6,991 nucleotides of DNA from JBGTKH01 sp041744735 (GCA_041744735.1 JBGTKH010000705.1:1-6991); one strand, 5' to 3'. Positions 1-6,032 are shown, numbered from the stretch's first letter. Notes: generated by a model not told the origin, from the letters alone. Numbers and translations are program-made.

Positions 1-917
1 ATCGGGTCCGGGCCGTGCGACGCGTGCATGCCGGCAAAGAGGATAGCACTAATCAGAATCGGCCAAAGCGGAACACTTTCACGCCATCCTCCCGTGACTT
101 CCCCCATGGCATCGGGTTGATTCGGCTGGTGCGACATGCTGCTGGGCGATGCATAGGGGTTGTCGTCCGTGCGATCATCCGTAGCAGTTGGACGTTTCTC
201 GTCAGTTCCTGCATGTGGCGCGACGCCTGTCGTTGCCGACGTGTCCGTGCTGCCGCCAAATAGAATCTCCATCACACCGCCGCGAAACGTTGCCAGTTTT
301 TCCAGCCAGCCTTGTAACAAAACGCGAAACAGATACTCCTCCGCGATCGGTGCAACAACGACGGCGGAAATCGTGATGACAGCGAACAAATATGGGTCGG
401 GGTTCGCTTTCAGCAGTTCGATCAGAGGATGCTTGGATTCGAACCACTGGACCAAGGCAAACTGAATCAGGTACACCAGCGGCCCGAGCATCACAAACGC
501 CGCCACTCCCCGCCACACGTCGTGCCACCAGCGGCGCACGTCGAAGCCGAATTCGTGAACTCGCGCACCCGTATGCAACATGACGAGGATCAACGAGGCA
601 ACGACGGTTACCAGCGTAGATACTGCGCCGGCGACAATGAGGGCTCCATGTTGTTCGGGCGACAAATTGGCCAAGTCTGGTCCAAGGTTAATGCCGTACA
701 TGTTGCTGACGACGCGGAGGGCAAACAGTTGCGTCCCCATCAGCACGACAACCGCGATCAACAAATCGACCAATCCCCAGGGGACGTCGCGGCGCGGTTC
801 GTGCTCCAGCAATGGTTGCCCGGCGCGGACGCGAAGCAGCGCCGCGATCCAAGCAAGCCCACATGCCACCAGCGCTGCGAGAATGCCCAGCGCGAGGAAG
901 ATTCCGTGGTCGTTCAT
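1..917 (-). CDS. CPBP (CAAX/Rce1-like) intramembrane metalloprotease, C-terminus cut by window edge
   Basis: An uninterrupted minus-strand frame runs from ATG at 917 to the window edge (305 codons, no stop), so the C-terminus is missing. Hydrophobic segments lie near residues 5-28, 48-68, 87-115, 138-157, 176-197 and 286-298. CPBP motif 1 is APIAEEYLFR, with E193, E194 and R198; motif 2 is FAGMH, with F294 and H298, followed by SHGPDP. In this family these residues form a metal-dependent active site buried in the membrane. The third motif would lie beyond the edge. Between the motifs (about 215-283) is a long hydrophilic, Thr/Asp/Pro-rich stretch containing NPYASP at 253-258, which most family members lack. 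The start lies 77 nt after the pgsA stop and just after a terminator hairpin, so it may need its own promoter; I see no strong ribosome binding site. Substrate unknown. Family call firm, function inferred. Confidence 0.88.
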   Translation of the reverse strand, partial: MNDHGIFLALGILAALVACGLAWIAALLRVRAGQPLLEHEPRRDVPWGLVDLLIAVVVLMGTQLFALRVVSNMYGINLGPDLANLSPEQHGALIVAGAVSTLVTVVASLILVMLHTGARVHEFGFDVRRWWHDVWRGVAAFVMLGPLVYLIQFALVQWFESKHPLIELLKANPDPYLFAVITISAVVVAPIAEEYLFRVLLQGWLEKLATFRGGVMEILFGGSTDTSATTGVAPHAGTDEKRPTATDDRTDDNPYASPSSMSHQPNQPDAMGEVTGGWRESVPLWPILISAILFAGMHASHGPDP

Positions 918-942
918 AAGGCGTGCCCTGCGCCTAACTCTG

Positions 943-974
943 AAAAAGTAGGCCGGATTGGCAAGCCGGCCTAC
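943..974 (-). terminator. Rho-independent terminator after pgsA (palindromic)
   Basis: A perfect 9-bp stem pairs 948-956 (GTAGGCCGG) with 966-974 (CCGGCCTAC) around a 9-nt loop. Read on the minus strand, the stem is followed at once by five T residues (943-947). It begins 20 nt past the pgsA stop, where the rimO-pgsA transcript would be expected to end. It also lies only about 30 nt before the CPBP gene, so that gene depends on read-through or a promoter inside this short gap. The hairpin could also be a copy of a dispersed intergenic palindrome. Confidence 0.75.
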
Positions 975-993
975 CACTGACGCACAGCGCATG

Positions 994-1599
994 CTAATTG
1001 CGCAATATCTTGGCTGCTGCGAAGATGTAACCGATGCCGGAGTAAATCGTCGACAGCACCGCTAACCAGACGAAGATCACCAACGTCCAAAGCAACCACG
1101 CCGGCAACGGAACAGACGCGTCGCGGTACATCAGCGCGAGCAGACTCGCACCGGCGGCGATGCATTGGAAAACCATCTTTAGCTTCCCCGACATCTTCGC
1201 CGAAAAATCACTGCCGCTCTGCTCGATGAAACCGCGCAGGGCCGTGACCAACATCTCGCGGCCGACGACGACCACAGCCATCCAACCCGTGACGCTGGCG
1301 TACCAGCGCATGTCGCGCATCTCCACCGCCAGAAAGACGAACACGCCACAGATGAGGATCTTATCGACGAACGGATCGAAAATCCGGCCTAGCTTGGTCA
1401 CTTGATTGAAGCGCCGCGCCCAGTAGCCGTCGACCCAATCGGTCCCCGCGGCGATCACAAACACGATCAAAGCGGCCAGGTACAACTTGAGCGGAATCAG
1501 CGCGAACACGACGATGGACAGCACCAGCCGAGCGGCCGTCAACTGGTTGGGCACGTTCAGAATCTTGTTGCCCGCCTTGTCGTCTGTGCTGACCGCCAT
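994..1599 (-). CDS. pgsA: CDP-diacylglycerol--glycerol-3-phosphate 3-phosphatidyltransferase
   Basis: Phosphatidylglycerophosphate synthase, 201 residues and close to the usual family length. It transfers the phosphatidyl group of CDP-diacylglycerol to glycerol 3-phosphate in the inner membrane, the committed step to phosphatidylglycerol and cardiolipin. The N-terminus carries the family's NVPNQLTAARL (15-25). The complete CDP-alcohol phosphotransferase signature is present: D54-x2-D57-G58-x2-A61-R62-x8-G71-x3-D75-x3-D79, including all four metal- and substrate-binding aspartates. GREMLVTALRGF (113-124) is also typical of PgsA. Hydrophobic segments lie near 24-52, 81-94, 105-113, 141-157 and 165-195. 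ATG at 1599 lies 3 nt after the rimO stop, so the two genes are almost certainly co-transcribed and possibly translationally coupled. A hairpin terminator follows. Related CDP-alcohol phosphotransferases exist, but the combined motifs favour PgsA. Confidence 0.93.
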   Translation of the reverse strand: MAVSTDDKAGNKILNVPNQLTAARLVLSIVVFALIPLKLYLAALIVFVIAAGTDWVDGYWARRFNQVTKLGRIFDPFVDKILICGVFVFLAVEMRDMRWYASVTGWMAVVVVGREMLVTALRGFIEQSGSDFSAKMSGKLKMVFQCIAAGASLLALMYRDASVPLPAWLLWTLVIFVWLAVLSTIYSGIGYIFAAAKILRN

Positions 1600-1602
1600 G
1601 AT

Positions 1603-2994
1603 CTATCGCGGCTTTCCCACGGCCACTCCCACCAGGTCGTAATCTTGCGATGCCACAATCTCGCAAGCTGTGATCGCGCCGGCCGACAGCTTGCGCTTAT
1701 TACCAGTCACGTAGACGACCGCGTCCACGTCCGGCGCGTCGGCGTACGAACGGCCGATCCAGACGTTGTCTTCGCCGGGAACGGGTTGGTCCAAGATCAC
1801 GTCCAACCGCCGTCCGATTTGCCGCTGGTTGTGTTCGAATGCCACGCGTTGCTGAATCGCCATCAACCGCTCGCGGCGGCTCTCTTTTAATTCTTCCGGT
1901 AAGTGATCTTCCAGCTTGGCGGCCGGTGTATCGGGTTCAAACGAGTAGGTGAACACACCCAGCCGCTCGAATCGTTGCTCGGCGACGAACGTGGCCAGTT
2001 CCTCAAACTGCTCGTCCGTCTCGCCGGGGAAGCCGGTGATGAACGTTGTGCGCATCGACAGGTTTGGAATGCGGCCGCGCAGGTTTGTCAGCAGCGATTC
2101 GGTTTCGCAGCGAGTGACTCGCCGCGACATCCGCCGCAGCATCATGTCGTTGATGTGCTGCAAGGGCATGTCCAAGTACGGCAGAATCTTGCGGCTGCCG
2201 GCGATCGTATCGATCAACTTGTCCGTCACGTACATCGGATAGAAGTACATCAGCCGAATCCAGTCCAGCCCCTCGACCGCCTCCAACTTGCGCAACAGTT
2301 CTGCCAACCGCGGTTCGCCGTACAAATCCATGCCGTAATAGGTCGTGTCCTGCGCCACCACGATCAGTTCGCGCACGCCGTCGGCCGCCAATTGCTCGGC
2401 CTCGCGTATGACTTCCTCGATCGGCTTAGTCGCATGCTTGCCGCGCATTTTGGGGATCGCACAAAACGTGCACAGCCGGTCGCAGCCCTCGGAGATTTTC
2501 AGATACGCGAAATGCCGCGGCGTGATCCGCAACCGGTCGCGGTCCGGCAGCGCCCGAATCGGCGCCGGCTGAAACACTGACCGCTGCTCTTCCAAGTTGC
2601 CCACCAACCGATCGGCGACTTTCGTAATCTCCTCGCGGCCGAAAACACCAACCAGAAAATCGATGTCGGGGCGCTCGTCGAGCAACTGCTCTTTTTGCCG
2701 CTCGGCCAAACACCCGGACACGATCACACCGCGGATGCCGCCCGACCGCTTGAGCTGAATCATCTCGTCGATGGCCGCAAACGATTCGTCGCGTGCCCGT
2801 TCGATGAACCCGCACGTGTTGACCACTACGAAATCCGCGCCCTCCGGTTCCCCCACCAGCCGGTAGCCGTCGAGCTGCAACAAGCCCAGCATCCGCTCGC
2901 TATCGACCAGATTCTTCGGACAGCCGAGGCTCACGAACGCATACGTCCCCTTCGGTTCGGCCGACGGCAGTTGTTCGGAGTATTTGACGGTCAA
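1603..2994 (-). CDS. rimO: Ribosomal protein S12 methylthiotransferase RimO
   Basis: Radical-SAM enzyme of 463 residues that adds a methylthio group to the conserved aspartate of ribosomal protein S12. The N-terminal methylthiotransferase domain (about 18-130) has the three cysteines that bind the auxiliary 4Fe-4S cluster: C25 (VSLGCPKN), C61 (NTCGF) and C95 (SGCLAE). The radical-SAM core follows with C171, C175 and C178 in SEGCDRLCTFCAIPKMRGK, a string that distinguishes RimO from MiaB. The C-terminal region (about 395-460) fits a TRAM domain. The start is TTG at 2992-2994: an in-frame stop lies at 3016-3018, no ATG or GTG lies between, and the next methionine (M35) falls past the first cluster cysteine. 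TTTAGGT at 3003-3009 is a reasonable ribosome binding site. Divergent from ssrA; pgsA follows after 3 nt. Confidence 0.95.
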   Translation of the reverse strand: MTVKYSEQLPSAEPKGTYAFVSLGCPKNLVDSERMLGLLQLDGYRLVGEPEGADFVVVNTCGFIERARDESFAAIDEMIQLKRSGGIRGVIVSGCLAERQKEQLLDERPDIDFLVGVFGREEITKVADRLVGNLEEQRSVFQPAPIRALPDRDRLRITPRHFAYLKISEGCDRLCTFCAIPKMRGKHATKPIEEVIREAEQLAADGVRELIVVAQDTTYYGMDLYGEPRLAELLRKLEAVEGLDWIRLMYFYPMYVTDKLIDTIAGSRKILPYLDMPLQHINDMMLRRMSRRVTRCETESLLTNLRGRIPNLSMRTTFITGFPGETDEQFEELATFVAEQRFERLGVFTYSFEPDTPAAKLEDHLPEELKESRRERLMAIQQRVAFEHNQRQIGRRLDVILDQPVPGEDNVWIGRSYADAPDVDAVVYVTGNKRKLSAGAITACEIVASQDYDLVGVAVGKPR

Positions 2995-3002
2995 ATTCGC
3001 GG

Positions 3003-3009
3003 ACCTAAA
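3003..3009 (-). promoter_or_regulatory. Ribosome binding site supporting the TTG start of rimO
   Basis: The minus strand reads TTTAGGT here, placing AGG 9 nt before TTG at 2994. It is weak, but it is the only purine-rich match between the upstream in-frame stop (3016-3018) and the first conserved residues of RimO, so it supports the TTG start. Confidence 0.45.
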
Positions 3010-3086
3010 TAAAAGTTACAAGGGAGCGACAACCAAGCCAACGTTTACGTTATCGTACCCCTTCCACCGAAGCGTCGCGAGGGGGT

Positions 3087-3114
3087 TTGCCCCGATCGTG
3101 GCCGTGGATATGAT
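3087..3114 (+). promoter_or_regulatory. Possible sigma-70-type promoter for ssrA
   Basis: TATGAT at 3109-3114 matches the -10 consensus at five of six positions. TTGCCC at 3087-3092, separated by 16 nt, matches the -35 consensus at four of six. Transcription would begin near 3121, about 48 nt before the mature tmRNA 5' end, leaving a leader for RNase P to remove. No comparable -10 sits at the right distance from 3169 itself. Called by eye only; planctomycete promoters are poorly defined. Confidence 0.35.
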
Positions 3115-3119
3115 GAAGT

Positions 3120-3160
3120 GAACGTGCGGCGCGGGCCGATGGACTGATAGCTGCACGTTC
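3120..3160 (+). other. Inverted repeat in the presumed pre-tmRNA leader
   Basis: GAACGTGC at 3120-3127 is exactly complementary to GCACGTTC at 3153-3160, with 25 nt between. If transcription starts near 3121, the stem covers nearly the whole 5' leader of pre-tmRNA and ends 8 nt before the mature 5' end. It could help present the RNase P site or be a protein-binding site. An 8-bp match at this spacing can also arise by chance. Confidence 0.35.
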
Positions 3161-3168
3161 GAGCGTTG

Positions 3169-3526
3169 GGGGGCGAATTGGATTCGACCGGATAGCTTGA
3201 AATGGAAGTGGCGTGTCGTGGTTGGTCAGTTGGCCACGTAAATAGCTGACCGCTAATTTATTTGCCGAGGAAAACCTCGCACTGGCTGCCTAGAAACAGG
3301 TAGTCCCGGCTGCGGGCCTTCGCCGGAGAGGCCCAAAAGTCGGTAGCCAATTCCGGCTCGTCGCGGGTCGCGTCGAGCACGCTCGCGGCTAAAAAACTGC
3401 TCTCGAATAGCTCGCATGAGACCCTGTCGGTTGGGGCTCGGCGGGTGAAAATCAAAGAGCCGGCTACACACGTAGAAGCTTTCATGGAAATGTCTCGGGA
3501 CGCGGGTTCGATTCCCGCCGCCTCCA
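3169..3526 (+). ncRNA. ssrA: Transfer-messenger RNA (tmRNA)
   Basis: tmRNA rescues ribosomes stalled on broken mRNAs: it is charged with alanine, acts with SmpB and encodes a degradation tag. The acceptor stem pairs 3169-3175 (GGGGGCG) with 3519-3525 (CGCCTCC). Its third pair is G3171-U3523, the G3-U70 alanine identity element. The T arm is 3502-3506/3514-3518 with loop TTCGATT, and the 5' region has the typical GGATTCGACCGG. Helix 2 pairs 3202-3208 with 3479-3485 and 3212-3216 with 3468-3472. Pseudoknot 1 pairs 3217-3221 with 3234-3238 and 3224-3229 with 3246-3251. A second pseudoknot follows the tag: 3306-3310/3322-3326 and 3314-3318/3330-3334. The tag frame ends at TAG 3291-3293. After discriminator A3526 the DNA reads CTG, so the terminal CCA must be added after transcription. 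It is the only plus-strand gene here, with its own terminator. The one-piece order excludes a permuted tmRNA. Confidence 0.97.
3264..3293 (+). other. tmRNA tag-peptide reading frame (AEENLALAA-stop)
   Basis: GCC at 3264 to TAG at 3291-3293 encodes AEENLALAA, ending in the ALAA recognised by ClpXP-type proteases. The resume codon was chosen because it lies 12 nt after pseudoknot 1 ends (3251), the usual spacing, and because UA occupies positions -5 and -4 as in E. coli tmRNA. An in-frame GCT at 3252 would give a 13-residue tag but would abut the pseudoknot and has G at -4. The sequence closely resembles the Rhodopirellula tag as I recall it. Confidence 0.85.
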
Positions 3527-3533
3527 CTGCATA

Positions 3534-3568
3534 GGCCACTTTGCATCTTTCGGCAAAGTGGCCTTTTT
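3534..3568 (+). terminator. Rho-independent terminator of ssrA
   Basis: A perfect 11-bp stem, GGCCACTTTGC (3534-3544) with GCAAAGTGGCC (3553-3563), encloses an 8-nt loop and is followed by five T residues (3564-3568). It begins 7 nt after the tmRNA discriminator base. On the minus strand the stem has no T tract, so it should act mainly on ssrA. Confidence 0.93.
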
Positions 3569-3678
3569 CTTTGATGCGGCCAGCGAACTATGAAAACGGA
3601 GACCGCGCCGTGATCCCGATTAGATGGTTGAGCCAACGTCAGCAACTCGCGGAATATCCGACGTCCCAAAACCTCCCA

Positions 3679-3701
3679 CGGTCGGGACGGAGTCCCAACC
3701 G
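3679..3701. terminator. Hairpin between ssrA and the DUF1844 gene, possible terminator
   Basis: CGGTCGGGAC (3679-3688) and GTCCCAACCG (3692-3701) form a 10-bp stem with a 3-nt loop. One pair is C-A in plus-strand RNA but G-U in minus-strand RNA, so the stem is fully paired only in the minus-strand transcript. It lies 19 nt past the DUF1844 stop and may mark the end of the kdsB-pyrG-DUF1844 transcript, but no good T run follows in that direction. On the plus strand six T residues (3706-3711) follow after a 4-nt gap. The rest of 3569-3720 holds nothing I recognise. Confidence 0.45.
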
Positions 3702-3720
3702 ACGATTTTTTCACAGCCTC

Positions 3721-4170
3721 TCAGTCGTGCGAGGCTTGCGACGTTTCGGCCGGGCGACGTTTGCTGACGGTAACGTATAGCATCCGCAATTCGTGCAGCA
3801 TGTTGTCCAGCATCGCGGTTTCGTGCTGCGAGAGGTTACCCTTCGTCTTCTCGTCGAGCATCCCCAGCGTGTCGATGTAGTGCTTGGCCAACCCCAGGTG
3901 CACAAACGGTTCTTCGCTGTCCGTCTCTGGTGCCTGGCCGAGTGCAGCCATCGTTTGTGCGGCCAGTGTCGTGATTAACATCGCAAAGGACGGGGGCGGC
4001 AGCTTTTCAGGAATGGGCTGCTGAGCTTGGTGGGAAGACTCGTCTGGTGTGACCTTTGGCTCTTCCGGCTTCGGCTCCTGCTTTTTCAGCGATTCTTTTT
4101 CGGCCTGGACTTTCGTTTTCCAATCGTCGTCGACAATGATTTTCGGTTTTTCAGATTGATCGGCAGACAT
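3721..4170 (-). CDS. DUF1844 domain protein of unknown function
   Basis: A 149-residue soluble protein without signal peptide or membrane segment. Residues 1-57 are charged and rich in Lys, Glu, Pro and Gln and are probably disordered; they open with KPKIIVDDDWKTKVQAEKE, a pattern I associate with this family. The DUF1844 core (about 58-133) is predicted helical: PPPSFAMLITTLAAQTMAALG, then HLGLAKHYIDTLGMLDEKTKGNL, then a final helix LDNMLHELRMLYV. No catalytic motif is visible and no function is established for the family to my knowledge. ATG at 4170 gives the only start with the conserved N-terminus; the ribosome binding site is weak. It starts 53 nt after the pyrG stop on the same strand, so read-through from pyrG is plausible, but no role in CTP metabolism can be inferred from the sequence. 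Confidence 0.87.
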   Translation of the reverse strand: MSADQSEKPKIIVDDDWKTKVQAEKESLKKQEPKPEEPKVTPDESSHQAQQPIPEKLPPPSFAMLITTLAAQTMAALGQAPETDSEEPFVHLGLAKHYIDTLGMLDEKTKGNLSQHETAMLDNMLHELRMLYVTVSKRRPAETSQASHD

Positions 4171-4223
4171 GGCTCGTCATCGCCAAAACAGAACATGGGA
4201 CAGTTGAAGTTCCCGACAATGTA

Positions 4224-5861
4224 TTACGTCGCCTCGACGCCTTTGGCTCGTTCGCCGCGAGTGCCGTGCCGCTCGAGGGCAGCACCGACAAAACCGGCGA
4301 ACAGCGGGTGCGGCGCGGTGGGTTTCGATTTGAATTCCGGATGGAACTGCACGGCCAAGAACCACGGGTGCTCGACCGATTCGATGATCTCCACCAGCGA
4401 ACCATCCTGGCTGGTCCCGGTAAACTGCATGCCGTGCGCGGTGAACTGCTGGCGATACACGTTGTTGAACTCAAATCGGTGCCGGTGCCGCTCGGAGATG
4501 GAATCCTGCTGATAGCATTCGGCGGCGCGGCTGTCCGGATCAATCTGTGCTGTCTGTGCACCCAATCGCATCGTGCCGCCCTTGCGCGTGATCTTCTTCT
4601 GTTCGTCGAGCATGCAAATTACCGGATGCGGCGTGTCTTTGTTGAACTCCGTCGAGTGGGCGCCGGCAAGATTGACCACGTTTCGGCCGAACTCGATCAC
4701 GGCACATTGCATTCCGAGACAGATGCCGAAGAACGGAATCTGGCGTTCGCGAGCGAAGCGGATGGCTTCGACTTTGCCTTCGATGCCGCGCTCGCCGAAA
4801 CCCCCGGGCACGAGAATGCCGTTGTAGCCGCTCAGCAGCCGCTCGGCCCCTTCCCGCTCGATGGATTCGCTTTGAATCCGCCCGATCCGTACCTGAGCGC
4901 TGTGGTGCATGCCGGCATGATCAAGCGCCTCGTAGATGGATTTGTACGCATCGCTGTGTTCCGCGTATTTGCCAACCACCGCGATGCTGAATTCATGTTC
5001 GGGATTGCGCAGCCGGTGCAGCAAGTCTCGCCAGTCGTCCAACTCCAGCGTGTCGGCCAACAGATGCAGCTTTTTGACGATCAATCCATCCAGCCCATTA
5101 TCGACCAAGCTGAGCGGCACTTCGTAAATGGAAAAGTCCTTATCCTTCTCTTCGATCACCGCTTCCAGCGGCACGTTGCAGAACAGGGCGATCTTCTCGC
5201 GGTCCTCGCGGCTGATCGATCGTTCGGTGCGGCAGATGAGCACGTCGGGCTGGATACCGATCTGCCGCAGTTGCCCGACCGAGTGTTGCGTGGGCTTCGT
5301 CTTCAACTCGCCGGCCGCTTTCAAATACGGCACGAGCGTGAGGTGAATGTACAGGCAGTTCTCTTTCCCAACGTCGAGCGAGAATTGGCGGATCGCCTCC
5401 AGAAACGGCTGGCTTTCGATGTCGCCGACGGTGCCGCCGATCTCCGTGATCACCACGTCCACGTCGTCACCGGCCAGCTTTTGGATCACGCTCTTGATTT
5501 CGTTGGTGATGTGAGGAATGACCTGCACGGTCTTCCCCAAAAACTCGCCGCGGCGTTCCTTTTCGATGACCGACAAATAGATCTGCCCCGTCGTGTAGTT
5601 TGCGTCGCGAGTGAGCGGGCTATGCGTGAATCGTTCGTAGTGCCCCAAGTCGAGATCGGTCTCACTGCCGTCATCAAGCACGTAGACCTCGCCGTGCTGG
5701 TAAGGGCTCATCGTTCCCGGATCGACGTTGATGTACGGGTCCAGCTTCTGCATTCGCACCCGCAAGCCGCGCCGCTCCAGCAGCATTCCAATCGACGCGC
5801 TAGTCAATCCTTTTCCCAAAGAACTAACCACACCGCCGGTGACAAAAATGTGCTTGGTCAT
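4224..5861 (-). CDS. pyrG: CTP synthase (glutamine-hydrolysing)
   Basis: Converts UTP to CTP using ATP and ammonia from glutamine, the last step of de novo pyrimidine nucleotide synthesis, in the cytoplasm. The 545 residues match the usual length. The N-terminal synthetase domain (1-about 268) has the P-loop GGVVSSLGKG (9-18), DPYINVDPGTMSPYQHGEV and EIGGTVGDIESQPF (140-153). The C-terminal class I glutamine amidotransferase domain (about 290-532) has VPGGFGERG (351-359), the nucleophile C381 in FGICLGMQ, and H507 and E509 in FHPEF, giving a complete Cys-His-Glu triad. ATG at 5861 is preferred over the in-frame ATG at 5906 because MTKHIFVTGG is the standard start and AGGAGGG lies 11 nt upstream. 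kdsB, whose product uses CTP, lies upstream across a 199-nt gap with a long inverted repeat; the DUF1844 gene follows. Confidence 0.98.
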   Translation of the reverse strand: MTKHIFVTGGVVSSLGKGLTSASIGMLLERRGLRVRMQKLDPYINVDPGTMSPYQHGEVYVLDDGSETDLDLGHYERFTHSPLTRDANYTTGQIYLSVIEKERRGEFLGKTVQVIPHITNEIKSVIQKLAGDDVDVVITEIGGTVGDIESQPFLEAIRQFSLDVGKENCLYIHLTLVPYLKAAGELKTKPTQHSVGQLRQIGIQPDVLICRTERSISREDREKIALFCNVPLEAVIEEKDKDFSIYEVPLSLVDNGLDGLIVKKLHLLADTLELDDWRDLLHRLRNPEHEFSIAVVGKYAEHSDAYKSIYEALDHAGMHHSAQVRIGRIQSESIEREGAERLLSGYNGILVPGGFGERGIEGKVEAIRFARERQIPFFGICLGMQCAVIEFGRNVVNLAGAHSTEFNKDTPHPVICMLDEQKKITRKGGTMRLGAQTAQIDPDSRAAECYQQDSISERHRHRFEFNNVYRQQFTAHGMQFTGTSQDGSLVEIIESVEHPWFLAVQFHPEFKSKPTAPHPLFAGFVGAALERHGTRGERAKGVEAT

Positions 5862-5872
5862 AGATCGTCCTA

Positions 5873-5879
5873 CCCTCCT
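5873..5879 (-). promoter_or_regulatory. Ribosome binding site fixing the pyrG start
   Basis: AGGAGGG on the minus strand lies 11 nt before ATG 5861. It falls inside the reading frame of the longer alternative that starts at 5906, which argues that the shorter 545-residue protein is the real one. Confidence 0.75.
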
Positions 5880-5912
5880 GGCATTAGTGAATATCGAATG
5901 CTCCATCCCTCG

Positions 5913-6032
5913 TTCAACCGCGACCCACCGGGGAGCGCGCGGAGAGGATGCGATGCTAAAACCTCAGTTGGTGTCACGAACGGGGATCGCAAGTGGCGCC
6001 GCCGTCCCGCGCTCCGTTGGGTCGCGGTTTAA
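5913..6032 (-). repeat. Long inverted repeat in the pyrG upstream region, possible structured leader
   Basis: AACCGCGACCCA (5916-5927) is exactly complementary to TGGGTCGCGGTT (6018-6029); with one mismatch the match extends to 15 bp (5913-5927/6018-6032). Inside it, GGAGCGCG (5932-5939) pairs exactly with CGCGCTCC (6008-6015). A five-base inner match is 5950-5954/5986-5990. The whole would form a 120-nt hairpin between kdsB and pyrG, ending about 34 nt before the pyrG ribosome binding site. No T run follows, so it is not a simple terminator. It could be a folded mRNA leader, a cruciform, or a small miniature-element remnant; no clear target duplication flanks it. I see no gene in the rest of this 199-nt gap. 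Confidence 0.6.

Noticed and set aside
429..980. Plus-strand open frames of 123 and 183 codons
   Set aside because: They lie antisense to the CPBP protease, which has clear membrane helices and active-site motifs on the other strand.
1402..2580. Plus-strand open frames antisense to rimO and pgsA
   Set aside because: They are shadows of genes with full catalytic motifs on the minus strand and have no recognisable domains or ribosome binding sites.
3252..3263. Longer tmRNA tag beginning at GCT 3252
   Set aside because: It directly abuts pseudoknot 1 and lacks A at -4; GCC 3264 has the usual 12-nt spacing.
3253..3714. Minus-strand open frames (93 and 153 codons) over the tmRNA gene
   Set aside because: They are antisense to ssrA. 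Strings such as GGGNRTRVPR come from the conserved T-arm sequence and are a familiar source of spurious protein annotations.
5862..5906. Upstream ATG adding 15 residues to PyrG
   Set aside because: The added residues are not family-like, and the AGGAGGG ribosome binding site lies inside this stretch, just ahead of ATG 5861.
4266..6032. 588-codon open frame on the plus strand, antisense to pyrG
   Set aside because: It mirrors pyrG codon structure in a GC-rich gene. The translation has no recognisable domain, whereas the opposite strand encodes a complete CTP synthase.
5913..6032. Miniature transposable element (MITE) between kdsB and pyrG
   Set aside because: The arms resemble terminal inverted repeats, but flanking bases show no duplication beyond a CG dinucleotide. 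Kept as an unclassified inverted repeat.
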